DNA of 64,000 bases from Zhengitettix transpicula (Eukaryota > Arthropoda > Insecta > Orthoptera > Tetrigidae). Location of the stretch: positions 9,181,001 to 9,245,000 of the forward strand of contig CM073593.1 in NCBI GenBank assembly GCA_037074705.1, read 5' to 3'. Shown in pieces: positions 21,824 through 31,943 of this stretch. The notes under the pieces were generated by a model. The model saw nothing but the letters and a program-made list of their open reading frames with translations, ran no database searches and had not been told where the DNA came from. The position numbers were made by a program, and so were the translations under genes. Within the stretch, counting starts at the first letter, position 1. Each line of letters opens with the position of its first letter.

Positions 21824-22707
21824 GAGTTGTAACGCGTGTATTTTGGTTTTAATTTGCTTTGTCTTCGGAAGTGTTGTCTGCTGTAGTTTGGAGAATTCGA
21901 AATCGTGCATTTGTGGACGGATGCCAGGAGTAGTTTTCGTGTCCTGTCTCGCTTGTTGGCCTCAACATGACTGAATTGTTGGCCAGAACTGCAGCTTCGT
22001 GTTATAACTCTTGTAACAATGGAAGAATCAGTGAAACAATGACATTTTCGACCAAGTTTTCTAATAATGAAAAAAGTAAAAAGAATGGGAGGCTATAATG
22101 GAGGGAACTTAAATATGAAAACTAAATGAGTTGAAGTGTATTCACGATGTTTATGAGCAAGATATGGGAAGCTTCTTAAAGTACGACGGCAGAGATTGGC
22201 AATATGACGCACGTTTGAATTTAACGGAGCTGCACCGCCCGTAATAAAATGAGTCAGTCTGGTCGATGCGCTACTGAGGGACAGTTGTTAGTGATGAACT
22301 CCGCTCAGAGAGCAGTTGCAATAAAATCCCGGAGGCCGACGCCTTAGCCAGTACGTCGCAACATAATCCCGGAGGACGACGCCTTAGCCAGTGGTCAACC
22401 CCTGAGTCGGCGCCATGCAGTGATCCTGACTAGATCTCGCTGCAGTTAACCCGTTCTGCCAGCTGCGAGATTCGGAGGCGTCAGTACATTGGTTACGAGA
22501 GCTACAGCAGACGAACAGAACACAGAAATAGCAGTACGTATTTGATAACGGGCAGCTAAGCTCTTCTACGTAATCCACAGGTGCCTGAGATAAGAGTTTT
22601 TCATGGTTAACTGTAATAAACATATAAAAATTTCTTAAATGGTCAATAATATTTTTTGATTTAACGTAAAAACCCAGCCCAATATAAAATATAATTCTTT
22701 ACAGAGT
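21824..22707 (+). mobile_element. Solo LTR, second LTR family (L2)
   Basis: The element 21828-22703 (876 bp) starts TGTAACGCG and ends CTTTACA. GAGT flanks it on both sides (21824-21827, 22704-22707), a 4-bp target duplication. A near-full inverse copy lies at 38973-39835. No primer binding site, polypurine tract or internal coding follows, so this is a solo LTR left by recombination or an equivalent single-LTR insertion. The strand is given relative to its mate; the transcription direction is not known. It contains a direct repeat of ATCCCGGAGGCCGACGCC / ATCCCGGAGGACGACGCC at about 22326 and 22364. Confidence 0.8.
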
Positions 22708-23074
22708 ATAATTTGATATGCGCTCTTTAAATTTTTACAAGTAAGAGTGCAGCCTGGAAGAAGGAATAAAAAATAATTGGGTACTCGGAACTAGAAATCG
22801 GACTTCAAAGCTGCCTTATCAACAACCATAAACAGCACGGTGCCTTGGTGGGTTGATTAATCGGATACGAAATGATGGTAAATTTTACTAAGCGATACTT
22901 AGGTACGAGAGCCAATTTTCGCTTACTTGAGGGAGGTTGTTCAAGATCTGCGAAACAACTAATGGTATACAGAATGGATTGTCTGTCATTCTGAAAACAT
23001 CACTTCTAAGAATATTTCATTGTCTGATGTACTCACAGTCTTTTGTCTGTTTTATTATCTGTAAACTAGGCTAT

Positions 23075-23332
23075 ATTATCCGGGGAACAGTCGGCCATCT
23101 GCCTCTAAAATTTATCGAGTAACTGAGAAGGGAATGCTGCGTTTCCACATAAAAAGGGCATAGAACAAGTACCAAATGACTGACCTACCTGATGGAAGTT
23201 TTACTAGTTTTTTTTAGGTAAACTCCCGGGTAGGATCTTAAAACAACGGTTCGAGGGCCCTATTTCATCCTTGGCTACCTTCCTCTACCTTTCCGCATCG
23301 CCCCTTTCAGTCCCTTTCCTATGCTATAAAGG
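23075..23332 (+). repeat. Degenerate ATR fragment
   Basis: Contains GGAACAGTCGGCCATCTGCC, GGGAATGCTGCGT, GACCTACCTGATGG, CCCGGGTAGGATC, CTTGGCTACCTTCCTCTACC and CCTATGCTAT in the order of the ATR monomer, with many small deletions. It ends just before the start of family E, without its A tail. Bases 22708-23074 to its left hold nothing recognisable. Confidence 0.7.
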
Positions 23333-23891
23333 TTCTCGTAAACGAGAAACAAAAATAAAATTTTGAACGGATCTCGGCAATATTTTAGGAAACTGTGGTC
23401 CAGCAATGTGTTGCCGGCAAATATGGACGAGCAATATGTAGTCAGCCACAGATTTGTATATCCCGGCAATACTCCGACCACAGTGTAGCCTGAGCATTTC
23501 CCGCGTACACGTAGTACAATAATAATGGCCGAAAATTAAGTGCTTATTAGCGCAGCATTAATTGTGATACAAAATTTCGAGTAATTAAAGAAGAGAAGAA
23601 CCTGAATTCGACCTTATTAAAACAAACGAGAAACACTTCACAATTTAAGCAACGAATTAATTCTTGTCAATTACATTTTTAAAAACTTCATCAAGAATGT
23701 AAAAGGACGACTTTGAATATTTGCTTAAAAAATTGGGGCCATGATTGGGTAAAAGGACACGGTGATGACGAAAGTAATACGGATCATTACAAGATTGGCT
23801 GTCAGCCATAGAATCTTGCTGAAAGGAGACTCTTGGAAATCTTTTGTATTTCATCAGAGTATCCGATTGTTCAATGTCGCACATTATTATT
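23333..23891 (+). repeat. Family E dispersed repeat, left part
   Basis: Matches 58035-58575 over its length: CTCGTAAACGAG at the start, GGAAACTGTGG, CCGGCAAATATGG, TTTCCCGCGTACACGTAGTA, AAGAAGAGAAGAACCTGA, CGAGAAACACTTCACAATTT. The match stops at about 23890 and resumes at 26646, so about 2.75 kb is inserted. The element is non-coding and contains CCGGCAA/TTGCCGG hairpins. Confidence 0.8.
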
Positions 23892-24165
23892 AAGCTACTA
23901 TTGGGTATTTTCCCGGTGGTAGCTATATCTACAAAAATATCAATACAAAAAATACATTTATACAAATATAACATATATAAACTTATATGGGCAACATATG
24001 CTGTAAAGTTTATTATTATTTACTTAAAAAAAGAAATACGATACCCCCCTTATTTCTTTTCACTGCACTTCACTTTTTTATTTGATATTTAGTCTCACAT
24101 AGATCACTTCAGTTCATTGTTTATCACACTCACCAGATAGAGATTAATAAGTGTAATAGGAATAT

Positions 24166-25081
24166 ATATTGTGTAATTAACTTTTAAACAATTTAATTAA
24201 GAACGTTGAGGCGTCAATTTGTAATAATTTACTATTATAATAATCGGATGTTTTAATAAATATCAAGATTTAAAATATACAACAAATTAATTTATTAAAC
24301 AAATTATTTAAATCACATTACATCTTAATATTTTACAATAATACCACGGCTATTTCTTAGGGTCGATCACCGGATCTTCAATAAAAAATACTTATTAAAC
24401 AATCAAAATTCACAAAGCTATCAAGGCATTAATTCAAACAATCAATAGAGAATTACAATGCATAATATGAGATATGAAATTTTAAATTTCAAATAGGAAA
24501 TCGGAAATCTGACGATAATATCATTTACTTGCGGGTTTACAGATAGTAAATTGTGCAGTTTTACTTTAATGTTTTCTGGTACCAAGGAAATTGGCTCGTT
24601 CACACACGCACTTTATAGACAGGCCATTTATACACTGAATTTAATACTCAGCACTTTCTGCTTGTTAAAATGAATCACAATGCTTGCTTTGCTGTTCCTT
24701 CTAACAAAATCTTACTAACACACTCCAAGGTTTGTTATCTGCTGGATGCAACAACCGGGGGTTCCCAATAATTGAAGAAAAATGTCTAGCTCATTAATGT
24801 AAGCTAGACTTCGAACTATAATAGTTAGCGTTGGATCGTCGTAATTATTTGCTCACAGACTGAAACCTGTAGACCGTTTTTGAATATTTGAGCTGTTAAT
24901 TTACATACAGCCAGATACTTTCTTAATTTCTGTCCTATACTATACTGAGCGTCTAGCGAACAAACTTCTACAATCCCAGCAATCATGCATTATTGCCACA
25001 TATTCTTGTATATAAATTTTTACGCCGCAAACAATACAAGTCCAAATTTTGTTAATTATTTCCTCTTAATTACCACTATAT
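24166..25081 (-). mobile_element. LTR unit U2 with PBS-like segment and stub
   Basis: The unit 24170-25077 is flanked by ATAT (24166-24169, 25078-25081). A stub (TGTGTAATTAACTTTTAAAC...) of about 30 bp is followed by AACGTTGAGGCGTCA (24202-24216), a decayed reverse PBS, then the LTR 24220-25077 ending TAATTACCACT. Inside is CTGGTACCA...GGCTCG, a family landmark shared with 25088-26064, 36263-37154 and 48187-49109. Its outer part (TTACGCCGC) matches the LTR at 34180 in inverse orientation. No coding sequence. Confidence 0.75.
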
Positions 25082-25083
25082 AT

Positions 25084-26068
25084 ATATTGTAATGAATACA
25101 TTAATTGCTTAATAATTAATTAAACAAAATTGAATGATTATTTAAACAATTTAATTTGAATTTCTTATTAAATCGGTAGTTCGTTTATGAAACCATTTAT
25201 TTCATTTTAAAGTGAAGGATCGAGAAATAATGACAACATTCTTTAAACTTTACAATACAATTTACTTTTATTCAATAAAAATTTATAACATTTCATATGA
25301 GATTAATTACATTTAACGTTTTCAGTGTTTAGAGATTTTATAACTCTTTTTTCAGAGTCATTTATCTGGGCCTGCTAAGTAAAGAAACAACCTTTATATT
25401 TATAGAATTTACGTTACACAATCATAGAATTTACAAACTAAAAAGTTAAACAATCAAAACAAAACAAGAAAGCTAAATCTGACGAATACCTTTAATTATC
25501 GTTTACAAAAGCTTAATTAAATTGGTTTCTTCTTACAAAATATTTGGCTGGTACCAGACTTAGATCTCCTGGGCTCGCTCACAATTCACACTAAAAACTC
25601 TACACTTGATTGTACAAAACACGGTTGTAGCTTTCAAGTTTTTCCTCTGGGAACTGGAACTGCTGCTCCCGCCGGATTATTAGTTATACAGATTGCTGCA
25701 GAATTGTCTCTATGTGGAAACTGATGATAGTCTCGGTACTCGTAGAAAATTTAATGTGGAGTTGATTATTAGGTTACTCTTTGCAGTATTACAAAGTATC
25801 TCGCTGTCCAAACTTTATACTCAAATTCTAAAACTTGTAACCTTCTCGGTTTGATCTATACGCTGGCCACGCTGTTCGTTATCCGCTCTCAAATTTTGAC
25901 TTCTTCACCCGACTACAACATCAGACCGACTGCGTTCCAGAAAGTGCTCGCAGCTCACGACAAAGCCCTCCGACACATTGTTGTCTTTGAAGATTGGTAC
26001 CGCTAACAATCCGTCATTACTATTCAATTATTAAACTCATTAATGGCCTCTAATTAGTATTACAATAT
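25084..26068 (-). mobile_element. Solo LTR U3
   Basis: 25088-26064 (977 bp), TGTAATGAAT...AGTATTACA, flanked by ATAT at 25084-25087 and 26065-26068. It has no PBS segment or stub and no internal genes. Landmarks: ATCTGGGCCTGCTAAGTAAAG, GGCTGGTACCAGACTTAG, CACTTGATTGT. It lies only 10 bp right of U2, so both used the same AT-rich target. Confidence 0.85.
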
Positions 26069-26130
26069 TATATATATAATACATTTAAATGGCCTCTAAT
26101 TAGTATTACAATATTATATATATATATAAT
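26043..26130. repeat. Duplicated LTR end plus AT tract
   Basis: ATGGCCTCTAATTAGTATTA... followed by ACAATATTATATATATA occurs twice, at about 26042-26077 and 26089-26126. The second copy repeats the last 20 bp or so of the LTR and the (AT)n flank, consistent with a slippage or a local duplication after insertion. Confidence 0.7.
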
Positions 26131-26132
26131 AC

Positions 26133-26640
26133 CCCATGATTATTGTAGTTTTATTAGCCTACGTCTAAACTGGTCAGCGCAATTCGGAAAAGTCGTCGGT
26201 AATTCTGTAGGCAATGAATTCCAGTCGCGATTTGATCTATTAAAAAATGAATATTTGCCAATGTCTGTGCGATGCCCTTTTTCTTTAATTTTGAATGGCT
26301 TATCATTTTTAGAAGTATAATTTGGCGCCAAGAGATGGTTTTTAATTTCTCCACAGGCTTGTTGACCTGTATAACCTTTGTATCTTGCGGAAAGCCTCCC
26401 GAATTTCCTACTACTACTTAGTGATTTTAAATGCTCACGAGGATTATTCGCGAATCGACCGCCAAACAACTTATCGACCGTTTTTTATCTTGTCCAACGC
26501 TAGTGTGTGTTCCTTTATATTGGATCCCAACAAGTTGTCCCATATTCCAAAATGGACCTGACTAGTGATCTGTAAGCAGATATCATGGTTTTACTCATAC
26601 TTTTCCTCAACACCCTATTTACAAAATTGTAGCACCCTCC
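26133..26640 (-). pseudogene. LINE reverse transcriptase C-terminal relic
   Basis: Read on the minus strand from 26640: FVNRVLRKSMSKTMISAYRS, then LVRSILEYGTTCWDP, a frameshift, IKEHTLALDKIKNG, another shift, then LFGGRFANN... and near the end GKYSFFNRSNRDWNSLP and FRRRLIKL. This is the thumb and C-terminal segment of a jockey/CR1-type LINE (compare LVRPxLEYG...WNxLP). The catalytic motifs are absent; at least two frameshifts are present. Confidence 0.85.
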
Positions 26641-26645
26641 ACCCT

Positions 26646-27118
26646 TTACCTGCGAACATCGTTCGAGAAGTATGCGTAGATTTAATGGAGCCTAGGCCTA
26701 TTTATTCGTTAAATATTAAGTTTAAAGGTAGAAATTAACTTTTCTCCTTATTTTCGCGTACGTCATAACTGATGTCAAATTCGTTGGTTATTGATTAGCA
26801 ACCATCTCCACGTACCATAATGGTGGATGTGAGGAACTATATCGATAAATTCAATAGTTTTCTCGTTTGACCAATTCATAAGTGGAATACTGAATAATTT
26901 TACACAGAGAGAAAAGTGTAATATTAATTGATAACACTGCTGATTGACTTCGGAGACCTGTAAGTGAGGTCTGGAACTGTTGTGGCCCGGAAATGTTTTC
27001 GTATTTTCGACACCCGCAGTACTTTAAATGCTGGCAACATTGACCGACAATATTGAAATATTATATGTATTTCTGAAAATGTTGCTGGATGTGGAGCAGT
27101 ATTGCCCGGCCACATAAC
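26646..27118 (+). repeat. Family E dispersed repeat, right part
   Basis: Continues the copy begun at 23333. It matches 58570-59140: ATATGCGTAGG-like start, CAATAGTTTTCTCGTTTGAC, CCAATTCATAAGTG, GTGTAATATTAATTGATAAC, TTGTGGCCCGG, TTTTCGTATTTTCGACAC, GGCAACATTG. The right end shows CCCGGCCACA as in the other copy at about 60260. Confidence 0.8.
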
Positions 27119-27735
27119 AGGAAAATATAATTCTGTTCCGAAAGAGTGTCACCACCAGAGGGTATACCTAATTTTTAATTGGTTAAGTGGAAGGGGTCCT
27201 ATCCTGTAATATGTTCATGTGGAGTTCATTTGGGTACTTCATTTCATGTTAATGAGCATGGGTTACGAAGTTAGAAATTTATTGGAAGCATCTCAACACG
27301 AGCCTCTCTCAAGCCGAGGATGACCTTTAATATTCACGATGATAGGATGACCTACAATAATAAAATCGTATCGCCGGTAGTCGGCAATCGCAGAGTTCAT
27401 AATCTGCTTTCGGGGAACGAGCATTGCGCTGGTTCTTACTATTCTACCTAATATATGTTAAACTTTCAGACGGATACTACTTATAGCTACTTTTTTTTCT
27501 AATTTATCGTATACAATATATAATAAAACGAATACCGTATGGACAGTATATTTCGTTAACTGAAAGGGATCTCCAAGGCTGAATAAAAATTAGGTCAAGA
27601 ACATTTATTTTATAATAAATTCATTTAAACGTGTTAGTAACAAAACTGGATTTTGTGTACTCGTGGGGGCTGAGATACAACTTAACGGAAACGGAGTACA
27701 ATTTTGTAAAATTATTATTGAAAAAAAGGAGAGGA
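27119..27735. other. Nothing recognised
   Basis: No coding frame with a domain, and no family match. Confidence 0.45.
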
Positions 27736-27738
27736 ACA

Positions 27739-27915
27739 TGTCAGTGAATTGGTGTGGTGTAGCGGTGAGCGTCACAGAGGTCCGTGGTTCATATCCCAGC
27801 TTGTTGTTCCTCGATGTCTCGAAAACTTGATGACCACGTACTACTCCAAAAAATCCGGAATGAGTCAGGGAAGTCATCTCGGTAGACCAAGGTCCTTAAC
27901 AGTGCTGTAGCGTCC
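27739..27915 (+). mobile_element. tRNA-derived SINE
   Basis: The head has an A-box-like TGGTGTAGCGGTGAGCG (27750-27766) and a B-box-like GGTCCGTGGTTCATATCCC (about 27779-27797), the spacing of an RNA polymerase III internal promoter. About 110 bp of tRNA-unrelated body follows (GAATGAGTCAGGGAAGTCAT...). The cloverleaf does not close, so it is not a functional tRNA gene. Confidence 0.7.
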
Positions 27916-28855
27916 AGAAAGAAAATTATATTAGTCAATTATTTCCAAATCGATTTATTTTCATTAATGTTATTTACTGTTTAATTCAAACTGATATTCT
28001 GATTGGGAAGAGTTGGCGACACAAAGTGGGTCCTGTCTAAAGGCGAATTTTATCTATCGTATTCGGCCACTGATAACCCACGATGTTTCAAGAACACTGC
28101 GTCGATTTTGAAGTCACATTTTTTTGGATAAGAAATCTTCCATGCTTAACGCAACACTATCTTTATTAGTCTCAAGACAGACAAAAGAGGAAATAATTTC
28201 TTGCTGTAACTACAACATTATATTTTTATCCAAATTAGAAACGTTTTTCTCCACAATGTTTTTAGATTTCTCCTTCTGAGAATTAAACTATCCATAGTGT
28301 AACTTATTATATTGTATTTTGTAAGGATAATAATTTAAATGGATGGCAAAGTAAATAGTTCTATGGTTACGAGACGGAACGGAGACCGTGCAAGGTATAT
28401 CTCTACAAGTAATCCAGCACTTCAGTTGATTACGGTTTCTCTGTATCGCAGTGGTGAGAGATTGCACCTGTTACGGCGATCGGACACCAATAATCCTCTT
28501 AACGCGCCGTCCGCATCTGGAATTACTGGCCAAAGCGACGAGCCAACAATCTGGTTTACTCATGCGGACACATCTGAAACAAATTGAGCCCAGCCCCGAG
28601 GGAATTACATATGTACAACGCCTCAGCCAAGAGCTAACTTCGTTATTACAATCTCCAGATGTGATTTACACAGTCAATCTCACGTGTCATTTTAGCGATG
28701 GAAACTACTGGCTGCTCTAGCGATTCTATAAAAGGCAACACAGATTGTTTTTCTGCCGATCTCCGACTGGTTTGGTGACGCTGAGATTGATTTGTAAGCC
28801 ACGCGGAACGGTGTATTCAGTTGTACACGAGTAACCAGCAGTTTTTTCAAATAAT
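27916..28855. other. Unassigned; small GC-richer open frame
   Basis: Bases 28339-28587 are open for 82 codons on the plus strand and are more GC-balanced than the flanks; the translation has no recognised motif. No other feature seen. Confidence 0.35.
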
Positions 28856-29829
28856 ATTTTGTAATACCAATTATACAGGCTATTAATTGTTTTAATATAA
28901 TTTAATTGTTGGCGGTACGGGTGCTTAAAGACTACAATCGCAGTGGGTCTTTCTTCGTTAACAATGGAGACTGTGGACCGCGCGCTTAGAGAATTCAGTC
29001 TGCGGGAAGTCTACGTCGAGCTTGGGTCGAGAAAGGATACATTAAAGAGTCTGCAAGAGAAACAACACAGTAAAGTTTGATAATCTAAAAGAATGAATAG
29101 AGCTATCTAGGAAGTCCAACGGCGAGATATAATAATTTACATAAAACACAAGTATACAGTTTTGACGGAGAGACTTAAAAAATCGCAATTTGGAGGCAGA
29201 AGCTTTGCTTCACAAACTGAACTAATTTTCGCATAGAGAGACTTTGAGGAGATCTACGTCCAGGCAACTGGCTGAGAGTGGGCTAATCCAGGTTCCAGGA
29301 TAGCAGAGATCCAGAGCAACTACCGTGTGTTCAAAATCTAATGACTAGAATCAGTGTATAATGGCCTGTTTAGTGGGTGTTGACTTCAAGCTACAAGAGT
29401 CCGAACTGGTACTTTCGTGAGTACAAAACAATTATTAATGACTGTAAACGATAATTAAAGGGTATAGTCAGATTTCGTTCGCGTTTTTCTATTCATTCGT
29501 TGTCTTTTACTTTTTGTAATATTGTATTACGTTAACTTCAATGAGTTTGGATTGTTAATGTTTTAGTTCATTAGATTGTATTTGTTCTTACTATCAAACC
29601 CAGTGGTGACCGTGAGATAATGGAAAATTATAACGTAATTGATTGTAAAATTTCATAGAACGCAACGAATTAATAAAATAAAATTGAAATATTTGTTTGT
29701 TAAATTGACGGAATTTGGCGTGCAAAGCAGGGCTTAAATGTGTAATTATCAACAATAAATTTTTAAATAAATAATAATTTGGTTAATTATTCCTATTAAT
29801 TAAAACCACCTTTTTAATCATTACAATTT
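28856..29829 (+). mobile_element. Solo LTR U4
   Basis: 28860-29825 (966 bp), TGTAATACCAATTATACAGG...TTTTAATCATTACA, flanked by ATTT on both sides (28856-28859 and 29826-29829). Sense orientation: near the right end TATCAAACCCAGTGGTGACC and AAAACCACCTTTTTAATCA. No PBS segment follows, so it is a plain solo LTR. Its 5' third resembles the LTR at 51813. Confidence 0.8.
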
Positions 29830-30151
29830 ATTAATTGAATTCATTTCAGATCAAACAAGGGACACGACTAATAGTATTAAGCGAATTCATTTCCGCACGC
29901 CAATAACATTTAAGAAACAATTGAGCTGCTAGTGGATGCCATTGACATGAAATCGATCGATTCACTTATAAGTTCATTCTTCATTATTCCTAAGGTAGGC
30001 CATGAAAGAATATGAATAGTAAATTCTAGTTAATGATTGTAAGCTTTCCCTGTGTACATCATCCATGCTGATATTTCTACGGTCATTATCTGTCTTCAGT
30101 CTTGGTGCTCCAACCGGTTAGTAAATTATATTTATATAGATATTACAAATA
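29830..30151. other. Nothing recognised
   Basis: Short AT-rich spacer between LTR material, without other matches. Confidence 0.4.
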
Positions 30152-30299
30152 TGTAATGAAATATTAATAATTTGTTTCGTTAATTATTGGCGGCGTAACT
30201 TTGAGACCAAAGCATTATTTGGCAGAGAATGCAGACTATAATGAGTGCTACGAATTGTTGTCAAGAAAGCATATATAAGACGCTAAGAACTTTAGGGTT
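30152..30299 (+). mobile_element. LTR fragment, start of a sense copy
   Basis: TGTAATGAAATATTAATAAT at 30152, then ATTGGCGGCGTAACT, matches the 5' end of the LTR at 34180 (TCGGCGGCGTAAAT). The match is lost at the ATR repeat beginning near 30300, which may have inserted into it. The other end could not be located with confidence. Confidence 0.5.
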
Positions 30300-30858
30300 G
30301 ACATCTGAGAAGCCTGCGAGGACTATTCTCTCCATGGCAGAACCTGCGAGGTATGTTCTCGTAGGCAGAACCTTGTAGGAGAGACGGAAGGGGCTACCTT
30401 TGGGGATCCTTTTTTTCTCTCCGTTTTTAAACTAAGGTTCCCACAAGCCGAAGCACCTCGGTTTGTTTTGAGAGGTGTATGTTCCGGGGTCACAGATCTT
30501 GGGCATACGGTGAGTTTTCTGTTCCCATTGGAACAGTCGGCCAGCTGCCCCCTAAACTGGTCAAGCTCGGTGAAGGGAAGGCTGCGTCCCCACGGCAAAC
30601 TCCTCTCCCGCTCTCGGAAGAGCGTGGGACAAGTACCTGCCCGAACTACCTGATGCAGGTTTTCTAGGGATTTTCCTGCATTACTTTTAGGCGAATGCCG
30701 GGTAGGATCCTTAACCTATAGCCCGGGGGCAGTAGTTAACCCTTGGCTACCTTCCTCTACCCTTCCGCATCCCCCCCTTTCAAATCCCTTACTATGCTAT
30801 TAAAGGGGAGTTGCCACCATGTGGATTACCATCATGTAGCCTGTTACCCTAAAAAAAT
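30300..30858 (+). repeat. ATR family, single monomer
   Basis: One unit of about 550 bp. It starts with CCTGCGAG half-sites (30312-30360), then GGGGCTACCTTTGGGGATCC, GAGAGGTGTATGTTCCGGGG, CCATTGGAACAGTCGGCC, GAGCGTGGGACAAGTACC, CGAATGCCGGGTAGGATCC, and ends with TAGCCTGTTACCC plus an A run at about 30850. Same orientation as 5140-6350. Confidence 0.85.
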
Positions 30859-31357
30859 TAGGGTCGACAGTTACTCATACTCAGAGATCAGTGAAAGTTT
30901 GTGGAGCCAGCGGATAACTCAGACATTCAGCCAGCAGGGTGTGTTTTTGGAGGTCTTGACGAAACAGTCAAAGTACAGTACAGCCAGACAGCGACGTGTG
31001 TTGTGAGAAACAGTGAGTCAAAGGTGGCCGAATTCAGTAAAGTATAAGCTAAACATCATCACATTTTATATTAAAGATCTTCACAGCAAACTGAGTGTAA
31101 CAATACGAATTCATCAAAGTAGAAAGGCGCCCAAAGTGAGACGAGAATAAATTCAGTGCTATGGCTTGTGTATCAAATTTAGTGTTCTATAAAAATTAAA
31201 TAATCATGTGTGCACAAAGCAGAGCTGCTCTAAATAAATGGTATGTAAAAAAAAAACCTTTCTTCTGTAAACCTTTACGTAAATATCGTTTACCGCAAGA
31301 TTTATATAACTTTTCAGATTTCTAATAGTTTTTGGTATAGGTATGAAAATTTTTTAT
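30859..31357. other. Unassigned
   Basis: No recognised element. It may be interior LTR sequence displaced by the ATR monomer, but I could not show this by matching. Confidence 0.3.
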
Positions 31358-31919
31358 TGTACTTTAGCATTGTCTGGCTCAATCTCACTTAACTTGATTT
31401 TTAACACATCACTAAGAGACCATTTTGCACTGAATTTATGGTATGTTTCGTTGGCAAACACTTTATGATAATAACTGTTGGTAGATTTGTTTAAACAATC
31501 ACGGTTGATAGATTTGTTCTCTGTTCTCTAAAAATTTGGATAATTACTGGAATATGGCAACGGACAAAATCCAATTACGAACTGGCGACTTGCAACTCAT
31601 TTTGAGAAATCGTGTTTTCCAAAAATTATTAGCTATTGGCTACGGCCGACTTGCAACTCGAGAACTTTGAATACACCATTCTCGGCTTCCAAAAACACAC
31701 TTGCTCTGTAGTGGTCCCAGCAACTCTGCCTCAACCAAAGTTCCACATGTCTCAATGCTGCCTGAGTCGACAATGCTCCTTGCAGCAAGCAAGCAATACA
31801 TGCTCCCTATTCTTGTCGGCAATCTCTAAGTTATAATGCAATGGCCTCAGATTTATGCCGCCGATAATGAAATACTAAAATTTTATTTATTAAATAATTA
31901 CGTATTCGTAATTACCACA
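31358..31919 (-). mobile_element. Probable LTR fragment, right end
   Basis: The right end TATGCCGCCGATAATGAA...GTAATTACCACA (31852-31919) mirrors the 5' end of the LTR at 34180 (TGTGGTAATTA...GGCGGCGTAAAT). TTGAATACACCATTCTCGG at 31667 is like TTGAATACACTATTACGGG in the LTR at 59145. The left boundary is uncertain. Confidence 0.4.
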
Positions 31920-31943
31920 TTATATATATATATATATATATAT
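31920..31943. repeat. (TA)n tract used as LTR target
   Basis: A run of about 11 TA dinucleotides directly left of LTR unit U5. Similar tracts abut the LTRs at 25088, 36202, 37155 and 48072. Confidence 0.8.

Larger units (their letters stand above)
23892..26645 (-). mobile_element. LINE insertion in family E, itself holding two LTRs
   Basis: The sequence between the two halves of family E. Its right part (26133-26640) encodes a LINE C terminus on the minus strand; its left part (23892-24165) is AT-rich and may be LINE 3' UTR. CGCACAT (about 23888) and CGAACAT (about 26640) at the two junctions may be a decayed target duplication. Two LTR units lie inside (24170-26064). The boundaries rest on the comparison with the copy at 58.0 kb. 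Confidence 0.6.

Noticed and set aside
27739..27800. Functional tRNA genes at 27.7, 35.1, 41.3 and 55.7 kb
   Set aside because: Only the A- and B-box-like parts are tRNA-like; acceptor and anticodon stems do not close and tRNA-unrelated bodies follow, as in SINEs.
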